Positions 1-8,389 of a DNA stretch of 64,000 nucleotides are shown one piece after another. A program made the position numbers and the translations under genes. The stretch lies in the NCBI RefSeq assembly GCF_900215335.1, contig NZ_OCMT01000004.1:62001-126000 (forward strand), given 5' to 3'. The stretch is from Pedobacter xixiisoli. GTDB lineage: Bacteria > Bacteroidota > Bacteroidia > Sphingobacteriales > Sphingobacteriaceae. The first letter of the stretch is position 1; each line of letters opens with the position of its first letter. Below the pieces are notes generated by a model. It was not told the DNA's origin. It saw only the letters and a program-made list of their open reading frames with translations, and made no database searches.

Positions 1-180
1 CACCAACTAGGTGAAACAATTGAAGTGGTTTACAGTCGAAAAGGAGTAGAAAGAACTACAAAGCTTACCTTTACAGAAAACCCATCTTTAGAAGTATTAC
101 CTATTGAAAATACTGGTGGAACTTTAACAGCAGAAATGAAAGCTTTTAGGGGTAAATGGCTGGAAAGTGCGGTGAAATAA
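1..180 (+). CDS. M61-like peptidase, C-terminal end (partial)
   Basis: Only the last 59 codons are in the window, in frame 1, ending with TAA. The residues resemble the final PDZ strand and the C-terminal tail of M61 (glycyl aminopeptidase-like) peptidases: a strand of the type GETIEVVYSRKG, then a short proline-containing strand, then a tail like KAFRGKWL, comparable to the KAFRxAWL ending common in M61 proteins. No catalytic residue is visible because the metallopeptidase domain lies upstream. It is followed by a 137-bp gap before the M28 peptidase. The family call rests on the tail only; another PDZ protein is possible. Confidence 0.6.
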   Translation, partial: HQLGETIEVVYSRKGVERTTKLTFTENPSLEVLPIENTGGTLTAEMKAFRGKWLESAVK

Positions 181-317
181 GTGGTCAGGGATTAGGGAAC
201 GGGAATTAGTCAAGTTAAAACTGAAAATTCAAAAATAAAAAAACAGCAAGATGATGAGGAGGGTTGCTCTTGATACTCGGCACTCAAATCTCGCTACTAA
301 TATCTAAAACTATAAAA

Positions 318-1628
318 ATGAAAAAAACAATATTCGCAATGGGATTAGCGGTTGCCTCACTAACGGCAAGCGCACAAAACATTGACAAGATTATCACTAA
401 AGACTATGTAGACCATTTGATTAAAACTTTAAGTTCTGATGAAATGGAAGGTCGTGGTACCTTTACACCTGGTATTGATAAAGCAGCCACTTTTATTGAA
501 AAAGAATTTGCTTCTATTGGCTTGAAACCTCTTGAAGGACAGGCAGGCTATCGTCAGACTTTCTACAAGTATAAGTTGAAGCCAGTGAGTACTAAAGTGA
601 CTGTTGATGGACAGGTTATCGCTGACGAAAATATATTGATTTATGGCAGCAGAGCTGAAAATGTTTCTTTCGACCAAAGCAATGGCGATGGCTGGATTAA
701 ATTAGATGAAAGCAAGGATTTCATGAGCCAATTTAGAACTTTAGCACGCAGTGGAAAAAGACAATTAGTTTTAGTTGATGTGAAGTTTGTTGATGCTTTT
801 AAACGTATTAAGGGCATGATTGGCAGAGAAGCTATTTTAGATGAAGCTGAATTACAAAACCCTAAAAGTCCAGCGATAGTGTTTGTACTGGATAAGGAAA
901 ATGTAGCAAGCACTTTCAGTGTAGAACTTAAAAACACTGTGGCTAAAATGCCCTTGTTTAACGTTGCCGGTATCATCCCTGGTAAATCTAGAGCAAAAGA
1001 GTTAGTTGTTTTCTCTGGACACTATGACCACATGGGCATTGTAAAACCTGTGGAAGGTGATAGCATTATGAACGGAGCAGATGATGATGCTTCTGGAACT
1101 TCTGCAGTAATTGCCTTAGCTAAATACTATAAAAAACTGAACAAAAATGAGCGTACCCTAATCTTCGTAGCTTTCACGGGCGAAGAAATGGGAATGCTAG
1201 GGTCTAAGTACTTTTCAGAGAAACTAAATCCAGATGAAGTAGTTGCCATGTTCAACATAGAGATGATTGGAAAAGACAGTAAGTTTGGCAAAAACACTGC
1301 TTTCATCACCGGCTACGATAAATCTGACTTAGGCAAGATCTTGCAGAAAAACCTAGAAGGAACTGAATTTACTTTCCATCCAGATCCATACAAAGAGCAA
1401 CAACTTTTCTACAGAAGTGACAACGCTACCTTGGCTGCCTTGGGCGTACCTGCACACACCATCAGTACTGACCAAATTGATAGCGACAAATTATATCATA
1501 CAGTGAAAGACGAGTATAGCTCTTTGGATGTAGATAACATTTTATCAACCATTAAAGCAATTGCAAAAAGTGCAGTAAGTATTTTAAGCGGAGCTGATAC
1601 GCCTAGTAGAATCCCGAAGTTGAAATAA
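318..1628 (+). CDS. M28 family secreted zinc aminopeptidase
   Basis: This is a 436-aa metallopeptidase predicted to cleave N-terminal residues from peptides outside the cytoplasm. An N-terminal signal peptide (MKKTIFAMGLAVASLTASAQ) ends in a typical Bacteroidota A-Q cleavage site. M28 metal ligands are present in order: HYDHMG, GADDDASGT, the catalytic pair in TGEEMG, an Asp/Glu in the NIEMIG segment and a late His in HTISTD. An in-frame upstream ATG at 264 adds 18 residues before the signal peptide, so I prefer the start at 318. A PA-like insert probably occupies the middle of the N-terminal half. Substrate is unknown. It follows an M61-like peptidase tail, so both may be secreted peptidases, but a shared transcript is not shown. 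Confidence 0.88.
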   Translation: MKKTIFAMGLAVASLTASAQNIDKIITKDYVDHLIKTLSSDEMEGRGTFTPGIDKAATFIEKEFASIGLKPLEGQAGYRQTFYKYKLKPVSTKVTVDGQVIADENILIYGSRAENVSFDQSNGDGWIKLDESKDFMSQFRTLARSGKRQLVLVDVKFVDAFKRIKGMIGREAILDEAELQNPKSPAIVFVLDKENVASTFSVELKNTVAKMPLFNVAGIIPGKSRAKELVVFSGHYDHMGIVKPVEGDSIMNGADDDASGTSAVIALAKYYKKLNKNERTLIFVAFTGEEMGMLGSKYFSEKLNPDEVVAMFNIEMIGKDSKFGKNTAFITGYDKSDLGKILQKNLEGTEFTFHPDPYKEQQLFYRSDNATLAALGVPAHTISTDQIDSDKLYHTVKDEYSSLDVDNILSTIKAIAKSAVSILSGADTPSRIPKLK

Positions 1629-1641
1629 ACTTTTGCACAGT

Positions 1642-1732
1642 CGTCATCCCCGTGAAGACGAGAATCGTAATGCGAGTTATACAGAAATCCTTTATCTATC
1701 GCATTAAGATCCAAAATAAATTTGGGATGACG
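1642..1732. repeat. Intergenic inverted repeat, CGTCATCCC family
   Basis: The element opens with CGTCATCCC and closes with GGGATGACG, with further imperfect pairing inward. It lies between the convergent M28 and GNAT genes and could fold as a bidirectional terminator. A spurious small ORF across it was ignored. Confidence 0.6.
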
Positions 1733-1754
1733 TTAAATCGAAGAAGGATAAGAT

Positions 1755-2249
1755 TTACAACTCCTTTTCCATCACGTAATCATTCATATAGAAACCGTTA
1801 CCAATATCAAGGTCAACGGTTTCTTTTATTTTAAAGTCAGCTTTTTCATAGAAATCTTTGGCCTTATTGGCTCTATTTACATTGAGTTGTAGAAACTTTC
1901 CACCCTGAGCTTTCACTTGGCTTACTACTTCATTCATTAAGATTTTACCTACGCCTTTACCGTGCATTTTGGGCAACACATAAAGCTTATGCAGTTTAAA
2001 TGTATGGGTATCGGAATCTATCACAGAAAAACCGGCAAAACCCACCTCTTTTTCTAATTCAGATGCAATGATAAAATGGTGACCCTGAAGCATCTGCCCC
2101 AGCAATTCGCCTTTATTGTACATCTTTTCCAACATGAAAGCAATTTGTTCCTGAGAAATAATATCGTCATAGGCAGTCGGCCAAGTTTGTTCGGCTATTG
2201 TTCTAATGATAGGTAAATCTTCTTCTTTCGCTTTTCTTAGGTAAATCAT
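1755..2249 (-). CDS. GNAT family N-acetyltransferase
   Basis: A 164-aa single-domain GNAT acetyltransferase that transfers acetyl from acetyl-CoA to an amine; the acceptor is unknown. The N-terminus MIYLRKAKEEDLPIIRTIAEQTW is the standard strand 1/helix 1. The acetyl-CoA pyrophosphate loop is visible as the VLPKMHGKGVGKILM segment (Q/R-x-x-G-x-G/A type), followed by a strand and the NRANKAKDFYEKADF motif typical of the family. Length is normal. It is convergent with the M28 peptidase gene and has no evident operon partner. Confidence 0.88.
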   Translation of the reverse strand: MIYLRKAKEEDLPIIRTIAEQTWPTAYDDIISQEQIAFMLEKMYNKGELLGQMLQGHHFIIASELEKEVGFAGFSVIDSDTHTFKLHKLYVLPKMHGKGVGKILMNEVVSQVKAQGGKFLQLNVNRANKAKDFYEKADFKIKETVDLDIGNGFYMNDYVMEKEL

Positions 2250-2387
2250 TTTTTCTAGGGGTCAGGAGTTAGTGGACAGGTATCAGTTTAAGTTAAAAGT
2301 ATAAAGGCAAAAGTAAAAAGTTTTGAAAAGCACTCGTCTATTTATTCTCTCCCAGCTATCTAAATACTAACTACTAATATCTAAAAA

Positions 2388-2954
2388 CTACAACAACTCT
2401 CCAAGAAACAAGTATGGTGCTTTGAACCTGAAGTTCACCATACCATCTTCTACTACTACGAACTCTGAGGTTTCTTGCTGCATTAAATTATCTGCTTCAA
2501 AATAAGCAATGATATCAATCAAAAAGATAGTGCCAGCTGGTTTCCAGACACTAAAGCCATCTTTAATGGCGTAATGCTTAGTTCTTTCGGTAAACAGCAC
2601 CAGGTTTAAATCTGGCAAATAGCAGGTTAAATCATCAAAGCTGTTCATTTTGCTAATCACGTTTACCGCAGGATATTTCTCTTTTACCAAAAATTCCATC
2701 GCATCCTCAATTCCCTTTTTTTGTTGGGGAATAATTCTAATATTTTCTTGTAGCGCTGCACCTGCTTCTAGATTGCCAATTATAACATCTACCTTAAGAC
2801 CTAAAGAAACTACTTTCTCGTATTCACTGGCCGCAACAATTACGGTTGGGCTCCACTCCAAAAGCTGACCAAGATGTTCTTCGTCAAAATTTGCAAACTC
2901 ATGGATATATAAAGCAGGTTCTTGCTTTTCTTTTACAATATGATGTGATGACAT
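2388..2954 (-). CDS. Thiamine pyrophosphokinase-like protein, catalytic motifs degenerate
   Basis: A 188-aa cytoplasmic protein resembling the thiamine pyrophosphokinase (TPK) fold. The stretch VDVIIGNLEAG aligns with the TPK PDxIxGDxDS motif and IIPQQKKGIEDAMEFL aligns with the usual KDxTDxxxAL segment. In both, the acidic and Ser/Thr residues expected for Mg-ATP and thiamine handling are replaced (GDxDS to GNLEA, TD to GI). The C-terminal half matches the TPK beta-sandwich only loosely. It may be a non-catalytic paralogue or have a new role. Family assignment comes from motif reading, not a profile search. Neighbours give no thiamine context. Confidence 0.5.
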   Translation of the reverse strand: MSSHHIVKEKQEPALYIHEFANFDEEHLGQLLEWSPTVIVAASEYEKVVSLGLKVDVIIGNLEAGAALQENIRIIPQQKKGIEDAMEFLVKEKYPAVNVISKMNSFDDLTCYLPDLNLVLFTERTKHYAIKDGFSVWKPAGTIFLIDIIAYFEADNLMQQETSEFVVVEDGMVNFRFKAPYLFLGELL

Positions 2955-3107
2955 TTGGTGAAGTTAAAAGTTTTTCAGTTTAAATTTTATAGTTTTAAGT
3001 TGGCAATTTACAGTTTTCAGTTAACCGATTAAACGGTTTGAACAATTAAGTAAAACATTTCAACCTTCCAACATTAAAACTTTACAACATAAATCCTATC
3101 TTAGAAT

Positions 3108-3608
3108 ATGAGCAAAAGTAAATTCGAAATTTCAAAAGAAGGTGGTCCGCACTTGAGACTGTTAAGTTTAGTAGGCAACTGGGATGGTAGCACCCGTACT
3201 TGGTTTGAGAAAGATGTACTGGCAGATGAATCGGCAACTACCAGTAAAATTATTGGCTTGCTAAACAAAAGATTTATACGATACGAATACCGAGGCACCA
3301 TTAACGGAAAAACCCATGAAGGCTTAATGGTTTGGGGTTTTGACTTGGGCAATAACAAATGTGTTTGCAGCTGGATCGACAGTTTTCACATGGGTACCGG
3401 AATTATGTTTTCTGAAGGTAGTGAAACTAGCAATGGTTTTTCGGTTACCGGACAGTATAGCAACAGCGAAATGCCCGAACCTTGGGGTTGGCGTACAGAG
3501 CTAGAGATCATCAACTCCGACCAGTTTATCTTACGTGCCTACAATATATCGCCAACTGGAGAAGAAGCCAAAGCGGTAGAGACGATTAACTTGAGGATTG
3601 ACTTGTAG
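3108..3608 (+). CDS. DUF1579 family protein
   Basis: A 166-aa protein without a signal peptide or membrane segment. The pattern LLSLVGNWDGSTRTWFE near residue 20, a central YRGTINGKTHEGLMVWGFD, and the WIDSFHMGTGIM stretch match the lipocalin-like DUF1579 family, whose members are about this length. Function is unknown in the family. It sits alone, convergent with the SPFH gene; an inverted repeat separates the two 3' ends. Confidence 0.75.
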   Translation: MSKSKFEISKEGGPHLRLLSLVGNWDGSTRTWFEKDVLADESATTSKIIGLLNKRFIRYEYRGTINGKTHEGLMVWGFDLGNNKCVCSWIDSFHMGTGIMFSEGSETSNGFSVTGQYSNSEMPEPWGWRTELEIINSDQFILRAYNISPTGEEAKAVETINLRIDL

Positions 3609-3617
3609 TATTTGAAA

Positions 3618-3693
3618 CACCTTAGACACCTTAGTTCATTTAAGAAAAATGTTTAAGCCAAATATCTAAAGTGTTCTTAGATATCTAAGGTGG
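3618..3693. repeat. Inverted repeat, CACCTTAGACACCTTAG family
   Basis: The left arm CACCTTAGACACCTTAG is answered by CTTAGATATCTAAGGTGG on the right. It lies between two convergent stop codons. A second copy of the same family occurs at 22072-22132. Confidence 0.65.
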
Positions 3694-3698
3694 TAAAT

Positions 3699-4640
3699 CT
3701 ATTTTTTATCCGCTGCAATTTGATTCGCTCTGCTCTGTTGCATTGCCATCATTTGCTTCATTGTATTGTTCATTCCTTCGGTGCTACCATCTAAGAAAAT
3801 CACGTTGCCTTCGCTATATTCTGCAAATTGTTTGATCGCTTCTGTCCACATCGTGAATAGAATTACTGAAGTATCTAAATTAGCTTGTTGCATTTCGTGA
3901 GCAGCATTGGTCATACCTTTCGCTACCTCTTCCCTAAATAAAGCAATACCTTGTCCTCGTAATTGAGCGGCTTCACGTTCTGCTGTGGCAGCAATTTTTA
4001 TTGCGTTACCATCAGCTTCTGCGCCTTTAGTTTTGGTAATTAATAATGCTTGACCTTCGTTTTCTGCAGCAGCTTTTAAATTGTTAGAAGCCACAACTCT
4101 ACTCATTGAACGCATAATTTCCTCATCGAAAGTGATATCATTCAACTGCAAATCTTGCAAATGATAGCCCCAGCTTTCTAAAACCTGATCAATCTGATGT
4201 TTTACGTGTTCTACAATTTCATTACGTTGAGCTAATACATTAGCTTGTTTCTGCGTGGCTACATAAGCACGGATTGAACCTTCGATAGTACGAATTAATG
4301 CTTGCATCAAATTGTTAGCATCCACGAATTTAAAAGCTACATTTTTAATCGTTTCCTCGTCGTGGTTTAACACCGAATAAAGCAACATCGCCTTGAAATA
4401 TACATTCGCTTGGTCTTGCGTTACTGCTTGGAAAGAAAGTTCAACCGAACGATTCTGGATAGAAATTCTAGAATGTATTACCTCGATCAAAGGAATTTTT
4501 AAGCTTAAACCTGGACGCAACAACCTTTGGTATTTACCAAAAATAGTGATGACTGCAATTGTACCTTGTTTAACGGTTACAAAAGAACTGAAGAGAATAA
4601 TTAGCGCAAATACAAGTACGCCGTAGCCGAAATAATCCAT
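3699..4640 (-). CDS. SPFH/Band 7 (stomatin-like) membrane protein
   Basis: A 313-aa protein with one N-terminal membrane segment (residues about 3-22), then a Band 7/SPFH domain (about 24-200) with the typical KQGTIAVITIFGKYQRLLRPGLSLKIP entry and the repeated AATAEREAAQLRG coiled-coil segment near residues 215-235. Such proteins oligomerise at the inner membrane and scaffold microdomains or regulate membrane proteases. The C-terminus is Met/Gln-rich. No NfeD-type partner or HflC-like partner is adjacent, so it is closer to a stand-alone stomatin/hypersensitive-response-type protein than to an HflKC pair. Its 3' end faces the DUF1579 gene. Confidence 0.85.
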   Translation of the reverse strand: MDYFGYGVLVFALIILFSSFVTVKQGTIAVITIFGKYQRLLRPGLSLKIPLIEVIHSRISIQNRSVELSFQAVTQDQANVYFKAMLLYSVLNHDEETIKNVAFKFVDANNLMQALIRTIEGSIRAYVATQKQANVLAQRNEIVEHVKHQIDQVLESWGYHLQDLQLNDITFDEEIMRSMSRVVASNNLKAAAENEGQALLITKTKGAEADGNAIKIAATAEREAAQLRGQGIALFREEVAKGMTNAAHEMQQANLDTSVILFTMWTEAIKQFAEYSEGNVIFLDGSTEGMNNTMKQMMAMQQSRANQIAADKK

Positions 4641-4808
4641 ACTGTGGGGGTTTGATACCCAATGATACTAAAAAATAACTAGTAAGAAGTAAAGGCACAA
4701 CTATTCTTGTCAAAAGTTATCTTGAAAATACCCATATTAAATACCCCAAACAATAGATCAAAACAAAAAAGGTGAAGTACTGTTACTAGATGTGTTTAAG
4801 CTAATAAC

Positions 4809-4994
4809 ATGAACGTAAAAAGAATTTTTGGCACCACCCTAACAGTACTCGGTATTTTCGGATTAATTTACTGCGGCTGGGGATTCCTGAAACATACGCT
4901 AGGCACTAAAGAGCTTATTGTTGTAGGCATTATTGGTCTAATCTTTTTTGTATCTGGAATTGGGCTAATCAAAAACACCAAAGACGAAGCTTAA
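4809..4994 (+). CDS. Small two-helix membrane protein, unknown
   Basis: A 61-aa protein with two predicted membrane helices (about residues 8-27 and 34-54) joined by a short loop containing a Lys-Glu pair, and a charged C-terminus. I do not recognise the family. It is transcribed divergently from the SPFH gene and meets the next small membrane protein gene tail to tail with one base between stop codons. Confidence 0.55.
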   Translation: MNVKRIFGTTLTVLGIFGLIYCGWGFLKHTLGTKELIVVGIIGLIFFVSGIGLIKNTKDEA

Positions 4995-4995
4995 T

Positions 4996-5184
4996 CTATT
5001 TGTTCTTCGATTTCTTTTGTCTGATAATTAGTATTTGGCCAACTGCTACCAAAGAACATCCAACAATAGTTACAATTAAAGATCTGGTACGCTCAGGATT
5101 TAGATAAAGCAAATACAAAGCATACATAACAATTGCAAAAGCGGCAATTCCAATTACATAATGTAGCGTTAGTTTATTCTTCAT
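4996..5184 (-). CDS. Small two-helix membrane protein, unknown
   Basis: A 62-aa protein with two hydrophobic helices (about 7-27 and 36-54) and a Lys-rich tail. Its start overlaps the end of the CapA-like gene by 11 bp on the same strand, so translation is probably coupled. The family is unrecognised; the operon position suggests a link with the CapA-like lipoprotein, but that is inference. Confidence 0.6.
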   Translation of the reverse strand: MKNKLTLHYVIGIAAFAIVMYALYLLYLNPERTRSLIVTIVGCSLVAVGQILIIRQKKSKNK

Positions 5185-6277
5185 TTAACGATATTCTATT
5201 GTTATCAAATTTTAACCCATGACCTTTGAAATCGACATCGGTTAATGATTTTATTTTGTTAAACGCTGCATGAGTTTCATCTACTGTTAATCGATTAATT
5301 TTGTCCTGTTTCACAGAAACCACATCAGCGTAAAGGAAATCTCCTTTGGAATTTAATTTTAGTTGCAACAATGGAGCGATTCCATTTGGACCTTTCAAAC
5401 TAAACATACCATAGGTACAGAAATTACCTAAGCTATAGGCAATAAATTTATTTTTGTAGACCTCTACTGCTCTAGTTACATGAGGTCCGTGACCTAAAAC
5501 CACGTCTGCTCCTGCATCTATTACAGCATGCGCAAAAGCGTAAACATTGCCACGATTTTCCCTATAAAAGATTTCCGTTTTACGGGTAACGTGTTCAAAT
5601 TTTGCACCTTCGCCACCGCCATGAAAAGACACGATAACGATATCAGCCTGCTCTTTTAGCTTTGCTATCAATAATTTAGCGCTATCAATTTTTCTGATAT
5701 CTACCGTATTTTCGTTGGGAGCAAAAGCCGCGAAAGCATATTTCACACTGTCGATGGTAAAGAAATCAAATGGTTTATCTAACTGCCCAGCGTAGCTGAT
5801 TTGCAAAGAATCTAAAATCTTCGCTGTGTTTTTTCTTCCTCGTGTGTTAAAATCACCAACATGATTATTAGCTACACTCAACACATTGAAGCCTGCGGTT
5901 TTGAAAATACCAGCATAACGATCGGGCATTCTAAAAGCATAACAACTATTAGGGTTAATACCATTACATTTGGATGAGTTGCCAGTGTTCAAGAAACATC
6001 CTTCTAGGTTACCAAACACTACATCGCCTTTGAGAAAAGTATCTACCTCTTTGAAACTATTTACAGCATCATCTGGTGGCAAATTTAATTTACTAGGAAA
6101 AGCAGAGCCCAACATGATATCGCCCACGGCAACAATGCTAATGGTATCTTTTAACTTTCTTATCTTAACAGTATCTGTTTTTACTTCTTGCTTGGTTTCA
6201 ACTGGCTTATTCTGACAGCTCAACATCAAATAGGTGATGCCAATCCCAGCAAGTAATCCAAAAATTTTCTTCATCAT
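5174..6277 (-). CDS. CapA family (PGA_cap) lipoprotein
   Basis: A 367-aa protein of the bacterial capsule-synthesis CapA/poly-gamma-glutamate family, a metallophosphatase-like fold. The start has a lipobox (LMLSC with Cys near residue 21), so it is predicted to be a lipoprotein. Family motifs seen in order: VGDIMLGS, GNLEGC, NNHVGDF, VSFHGGGEG, and GHGPHVTRAVEVY followed by SLGNFC. No capB/capC/pgsBC genes are nearby, so a polyglutamate role is not supported here. The double Met start leaves a choice of 6277 or 6274. It is coupled by overlap to the 62-aa membrane protein downstream. Confidence 0.88.
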   Translation of the reverse strand: MMKKIFGLLAGIGITYLMLSCQNKPVETKQEVKTDTVKIRKLKDTISIVAVGDIMLGSAFPSKLNLPPDDAVNSFKEVDTFLKGDVVFGNLEGCFLNTGNSSKCNGINPNSCYAFRMPDRYAGIFKTAGFNVLSVANNHVGDFNTRGRKNTAKILDSLQISYAGQLDKPFDFFTIDSVKYAFAAFAPNENTVDIRKIDSAKLLIAKLKEQADIVIVSFHGGGEGAKFEHVTRKTEIFYRENRGNVYAFAHAVIDAGADVVLGHGPHVTRAVEVYKNKFIAYSLGNFCTYGMFSLKGPNGIAPLLQLKLNSKGDFLYADVVSVKQDKINRLTVDETHAAFNKIKSLTDVDFKGHGLKFDNNRISLNEE

Positions 6278-6350
6278 ATTCCAAAAAAAATCCTCCCCAA
6301 AATGGGAAGGACTATATCTTTATTCTGTGTTCCTTAATCTTTTATCAAAA

Positions 6351-6902
6351 TTATTCAACAACCGCTCCGTCACCCGGCTCTAAAATTCTACCACCTTTAT
6401 AAAAATAACGACTGTAATAAGGTTCGTTTAAATTGCTAATTACCACGCCTCTAGTACTCGATGCATGAGCAAAGCGATTTTCGCCTAAATAAACACCTAT
6501 GTGAGAAATACTGCGGCTTTTAATTTTGAAGAAAACTAAATCGCCTTCTTTTAATTCATCTTTAGACAATGGATTTACCATGCTAAAAATATCACGTGAG
6601 TTACGTAAGATATTTGTATTGAAAACTTTATCGTAAATGGCTTTAGTAAAAGCAGAACAATCAATACCTTTTTTAGTGTTGCCACCAAAACGATAAGGAG
6701 TTCCAATCCATTCGTAAATAAACTTATATAACTTTAGGTTTGAAGTTGCATCTACAGCAACACCCATTACTTGCGAGAAATATTGCGAAGCTAAATTGTC
6801 TGGATCTTCTACTTTAGCAGCTTCTTTGGTTTTAGTTTGGGCAAACGTTGCCGAAAAAGATGCGAGAACGATTAAGGTAGAAAACAAAAACTTTTTAATC
6901 AT
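6351..6902 (-). CDS. NlpC/P60 secreted cell-wall endopeptidase
   Basis: A 183-aa secreted cysteine peptidase. A signal peptide ends at the A-Q near residue 22. The NlpC/P60 domain occupies about residues 55-175, with catalytic Cys in GIDCSAF (Cys82), His in SISHIGVYLG (His134) and a second His in RFAHAS (His146). Enzymes of this family cleave D-Glu/DAP-type bonds in peptidoglycan stem peptides. It lies upstream of the CapA-like gene on the same strand (73 bp gap). No SH3 binding domain is present, so recognition must come from the catalytic domain itself. Confidence 0.9.
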   Translation of the reverse strand: MIKKFLFSTLIVLASFSATFAQTKTKEAAKVEDPDNLASQYFSQVMGVAVDATSNLKLYKFIYEWIGTPYRFGGNTKKGIDCSAFTKAIYDKVFNTNILRNSRDIFSMVNPLSKDELKEGDLVFFKIKSRSISHIGVYLGENRFAHASSTRGVVISNLNEPYYSRYFYKGGRILEPGDGAVVE

Positions 6903-7359
6903 GTGATACTATTAAGTTTGGGTAAAAAACAACACTTACACTTAACGTAAACCAACAAGGGCTTATTGTTACGGCAGCAAAAATAAAACTTAACATTGTT
7001 TTATCCAAACTTAAAATGTTAAAAAATAGGAGTTATTAACATTTCCATCCTTCATTAGATGGTAAGCACACATTTTTCTAAGTTTTTTTGATAAATCAAT
7101 CTACCATTCTTTTTAAAAATTAAAAATTAGGCTAAACCCTAAGTACACCAAATTAAATTTCTGTTTTGAAAGCCTTTGAGTTTTAGCCAATAATCGCAAA
7201 ACGAATAGCGTAAAATTTACCATTTTAAAAACTGGTATAAAAAGCAGTACAACAATGGGTTTAATTGATAGTTCATGTTGTTTTTACATTAGCGGGTATA
7301 CAAAAATCCAAGAAAATAAATTAGATTTGCTCTCGTAAATAAAAATTTATCATCAAAAC
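6903..7359. other. Gene-free spacer between nlpC/P60 and pdhA
   Basis: This AT-rich divergent region of 457 bp contains no open frame I can support and no clear inverted repeat. It must hold the promoters of both flanking genes. A possible -7 box TAGATTTG lies at 7322-7329, without an obvious -33 partner. Confidence 0.5.
7322..7329 (+). promoter_or_regulatory. Candidate -7 box for pdhA
   Basis: TAGATTTG fits the Bacteroidota TAnnTTTG element and lies 30 bp before the pdhA start. I found no TTTG at the expected -33 distance, so confidence is limited. Confidence 0.35.
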
Positions 7360-8355
7360 ATGAGTGCAGTAGAAATTAATAAAGATACCTATTTGAAGTG
7401 GTTTGAATCGATGTTGCTGATGCGCAAGTTCGAAGAAAAAACTGGTCAACTTTATGGTCAACAAAAAATCAGAGGTTTTTGCCATTTATACATTGGTCAA
7501 GAGGCCGTAGTTGCGGGAGCAATCTCTGCAATGCAAAAAGGCGATTCGATGCTTACTTCATATAGAGATCACGCTCATGGTTTAGCTTTAGGAATGAGTG
7601 CTAACAGCATCATGGCCGAAATGTATGGCAAAGTAACTGGCTGTTCTAAAGGAAAAGGTGGTTCGATGCACATTTTCAGTAAAGAGCACAACTTCTACGG
7701 AGGTCACGGTATCGTAGGTGGTCAAATGCCACTAGGTGCTGGTATTGCTTTCGCAGAAAAATATAAAGGTACAGACAACGTAAACATCTGCTACATGGGC
7801 GATGGCGCTGTTCGTCAGGGAGCTTTAAACGAGTCGTTCAATATGGCGATGTTATGGAAACTTCCAGTAGTTTTTGTTTGTGAGAACAATGGTTATGCGA
7901 TGGGTACTTCGGTAGAACGTACTACTAACATGATGGATATCTACAAAATTGGTTTAGGTTTTGATATGCCATGCGCACCAGTTGACGGTATGGATCCAGT
8001 TGCGGTACACAATGCAATGGATGAGGCTATTCAACGTGCTCGTGCTGGCGAAGGACCAACTTTCTTAGAAATGAGAACTTACCGTTACAGAGGTCACTCG
8101 ATGTCAGATCCTGCTAAATATCGTACCAAAGAAGAATTGGAAGAGTACAAAGCAAAAGATCCAATTGAACAAGTAAGAGAGGTTATCCTTAAAGAAAAAT
8201 ATGCTGATGAAGCTTGGATTACCGAAATTGAAGAGAAAGTAAAAGGTATTGTTGATGAGTCGGTGAAATTTGCTGAAGAATCTCCTTGGCCACAACCAGA
8301 AGAATTATTCGATGATATCTACGTAGATACCAAATATCCTTTTCAAGAAGTTTAA
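7360..8355 (+). CDS. pdhA: Pyruvate dehydrogenase E1 component, alpha subunit
   Basis: A 331-aa thiamine-diphosphate-dependent E1 alpha subunit that decarboxylates pyruvate and passes the acetyl group to lipoyl-E2. The ThDP motif is clear: GDGAVRQGALNESFN followed by VVFVCENN. The segment RYRGHSMSDPAKYR is the phosphorylation-loop region conserved across E1 alpha proteins. Length matches the two-subunit (alpha/beta) E1 type. The E2 gene starts 34 bp downstream, so the two are an operon. The E1 beta and E3 genes are not in the window. Confidence 0.95.
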   Translation: MSAVEINKDTYLKWFESMLLMRKFEEKTGQLYGQQKIRGFCHLYIGQEAVVAGAISAMQKGDSMLTSYRDHAHGLALGMSANSIMAEMYGKVTGCSKGKGGSMHIFSKEHNFYGGHGIVGGQMPLGAGIAFAEKYKGTDNVNICYMGDGAVRQGALNESFNMAMLWKLPVVFVCENNGYAMGTSVERTTNMMDIYKIGLGFDMPCAPVDGMDPVAVHNAMDEAIQRARAGEGPTFLEMRTYRYRGHSMSDPAKYRTKEELEEYKAKDPIEQVREVILKEKYADEAWITEIEEKVKGIVDESVKFAEESPWPQPEELFDDIYVDTKYPFQEV

Positions 8356-8389
8356 TTTTTAAGACAAGCATTCAAATAAAGATATATAA

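Noticed and set aside
264..317. Upstream ATG for the M28 peptidase
   Set aside because: The 18 extra residues precede a clear signal peptide starting at 318, so the longer start is unlikely.
1652..1834. 60-codon plus-strand frame
   Set aside because: It overlaps an inverted repeat and the end of the GNAT gene on the other strand, and its protein is compositionally unlike any gene.
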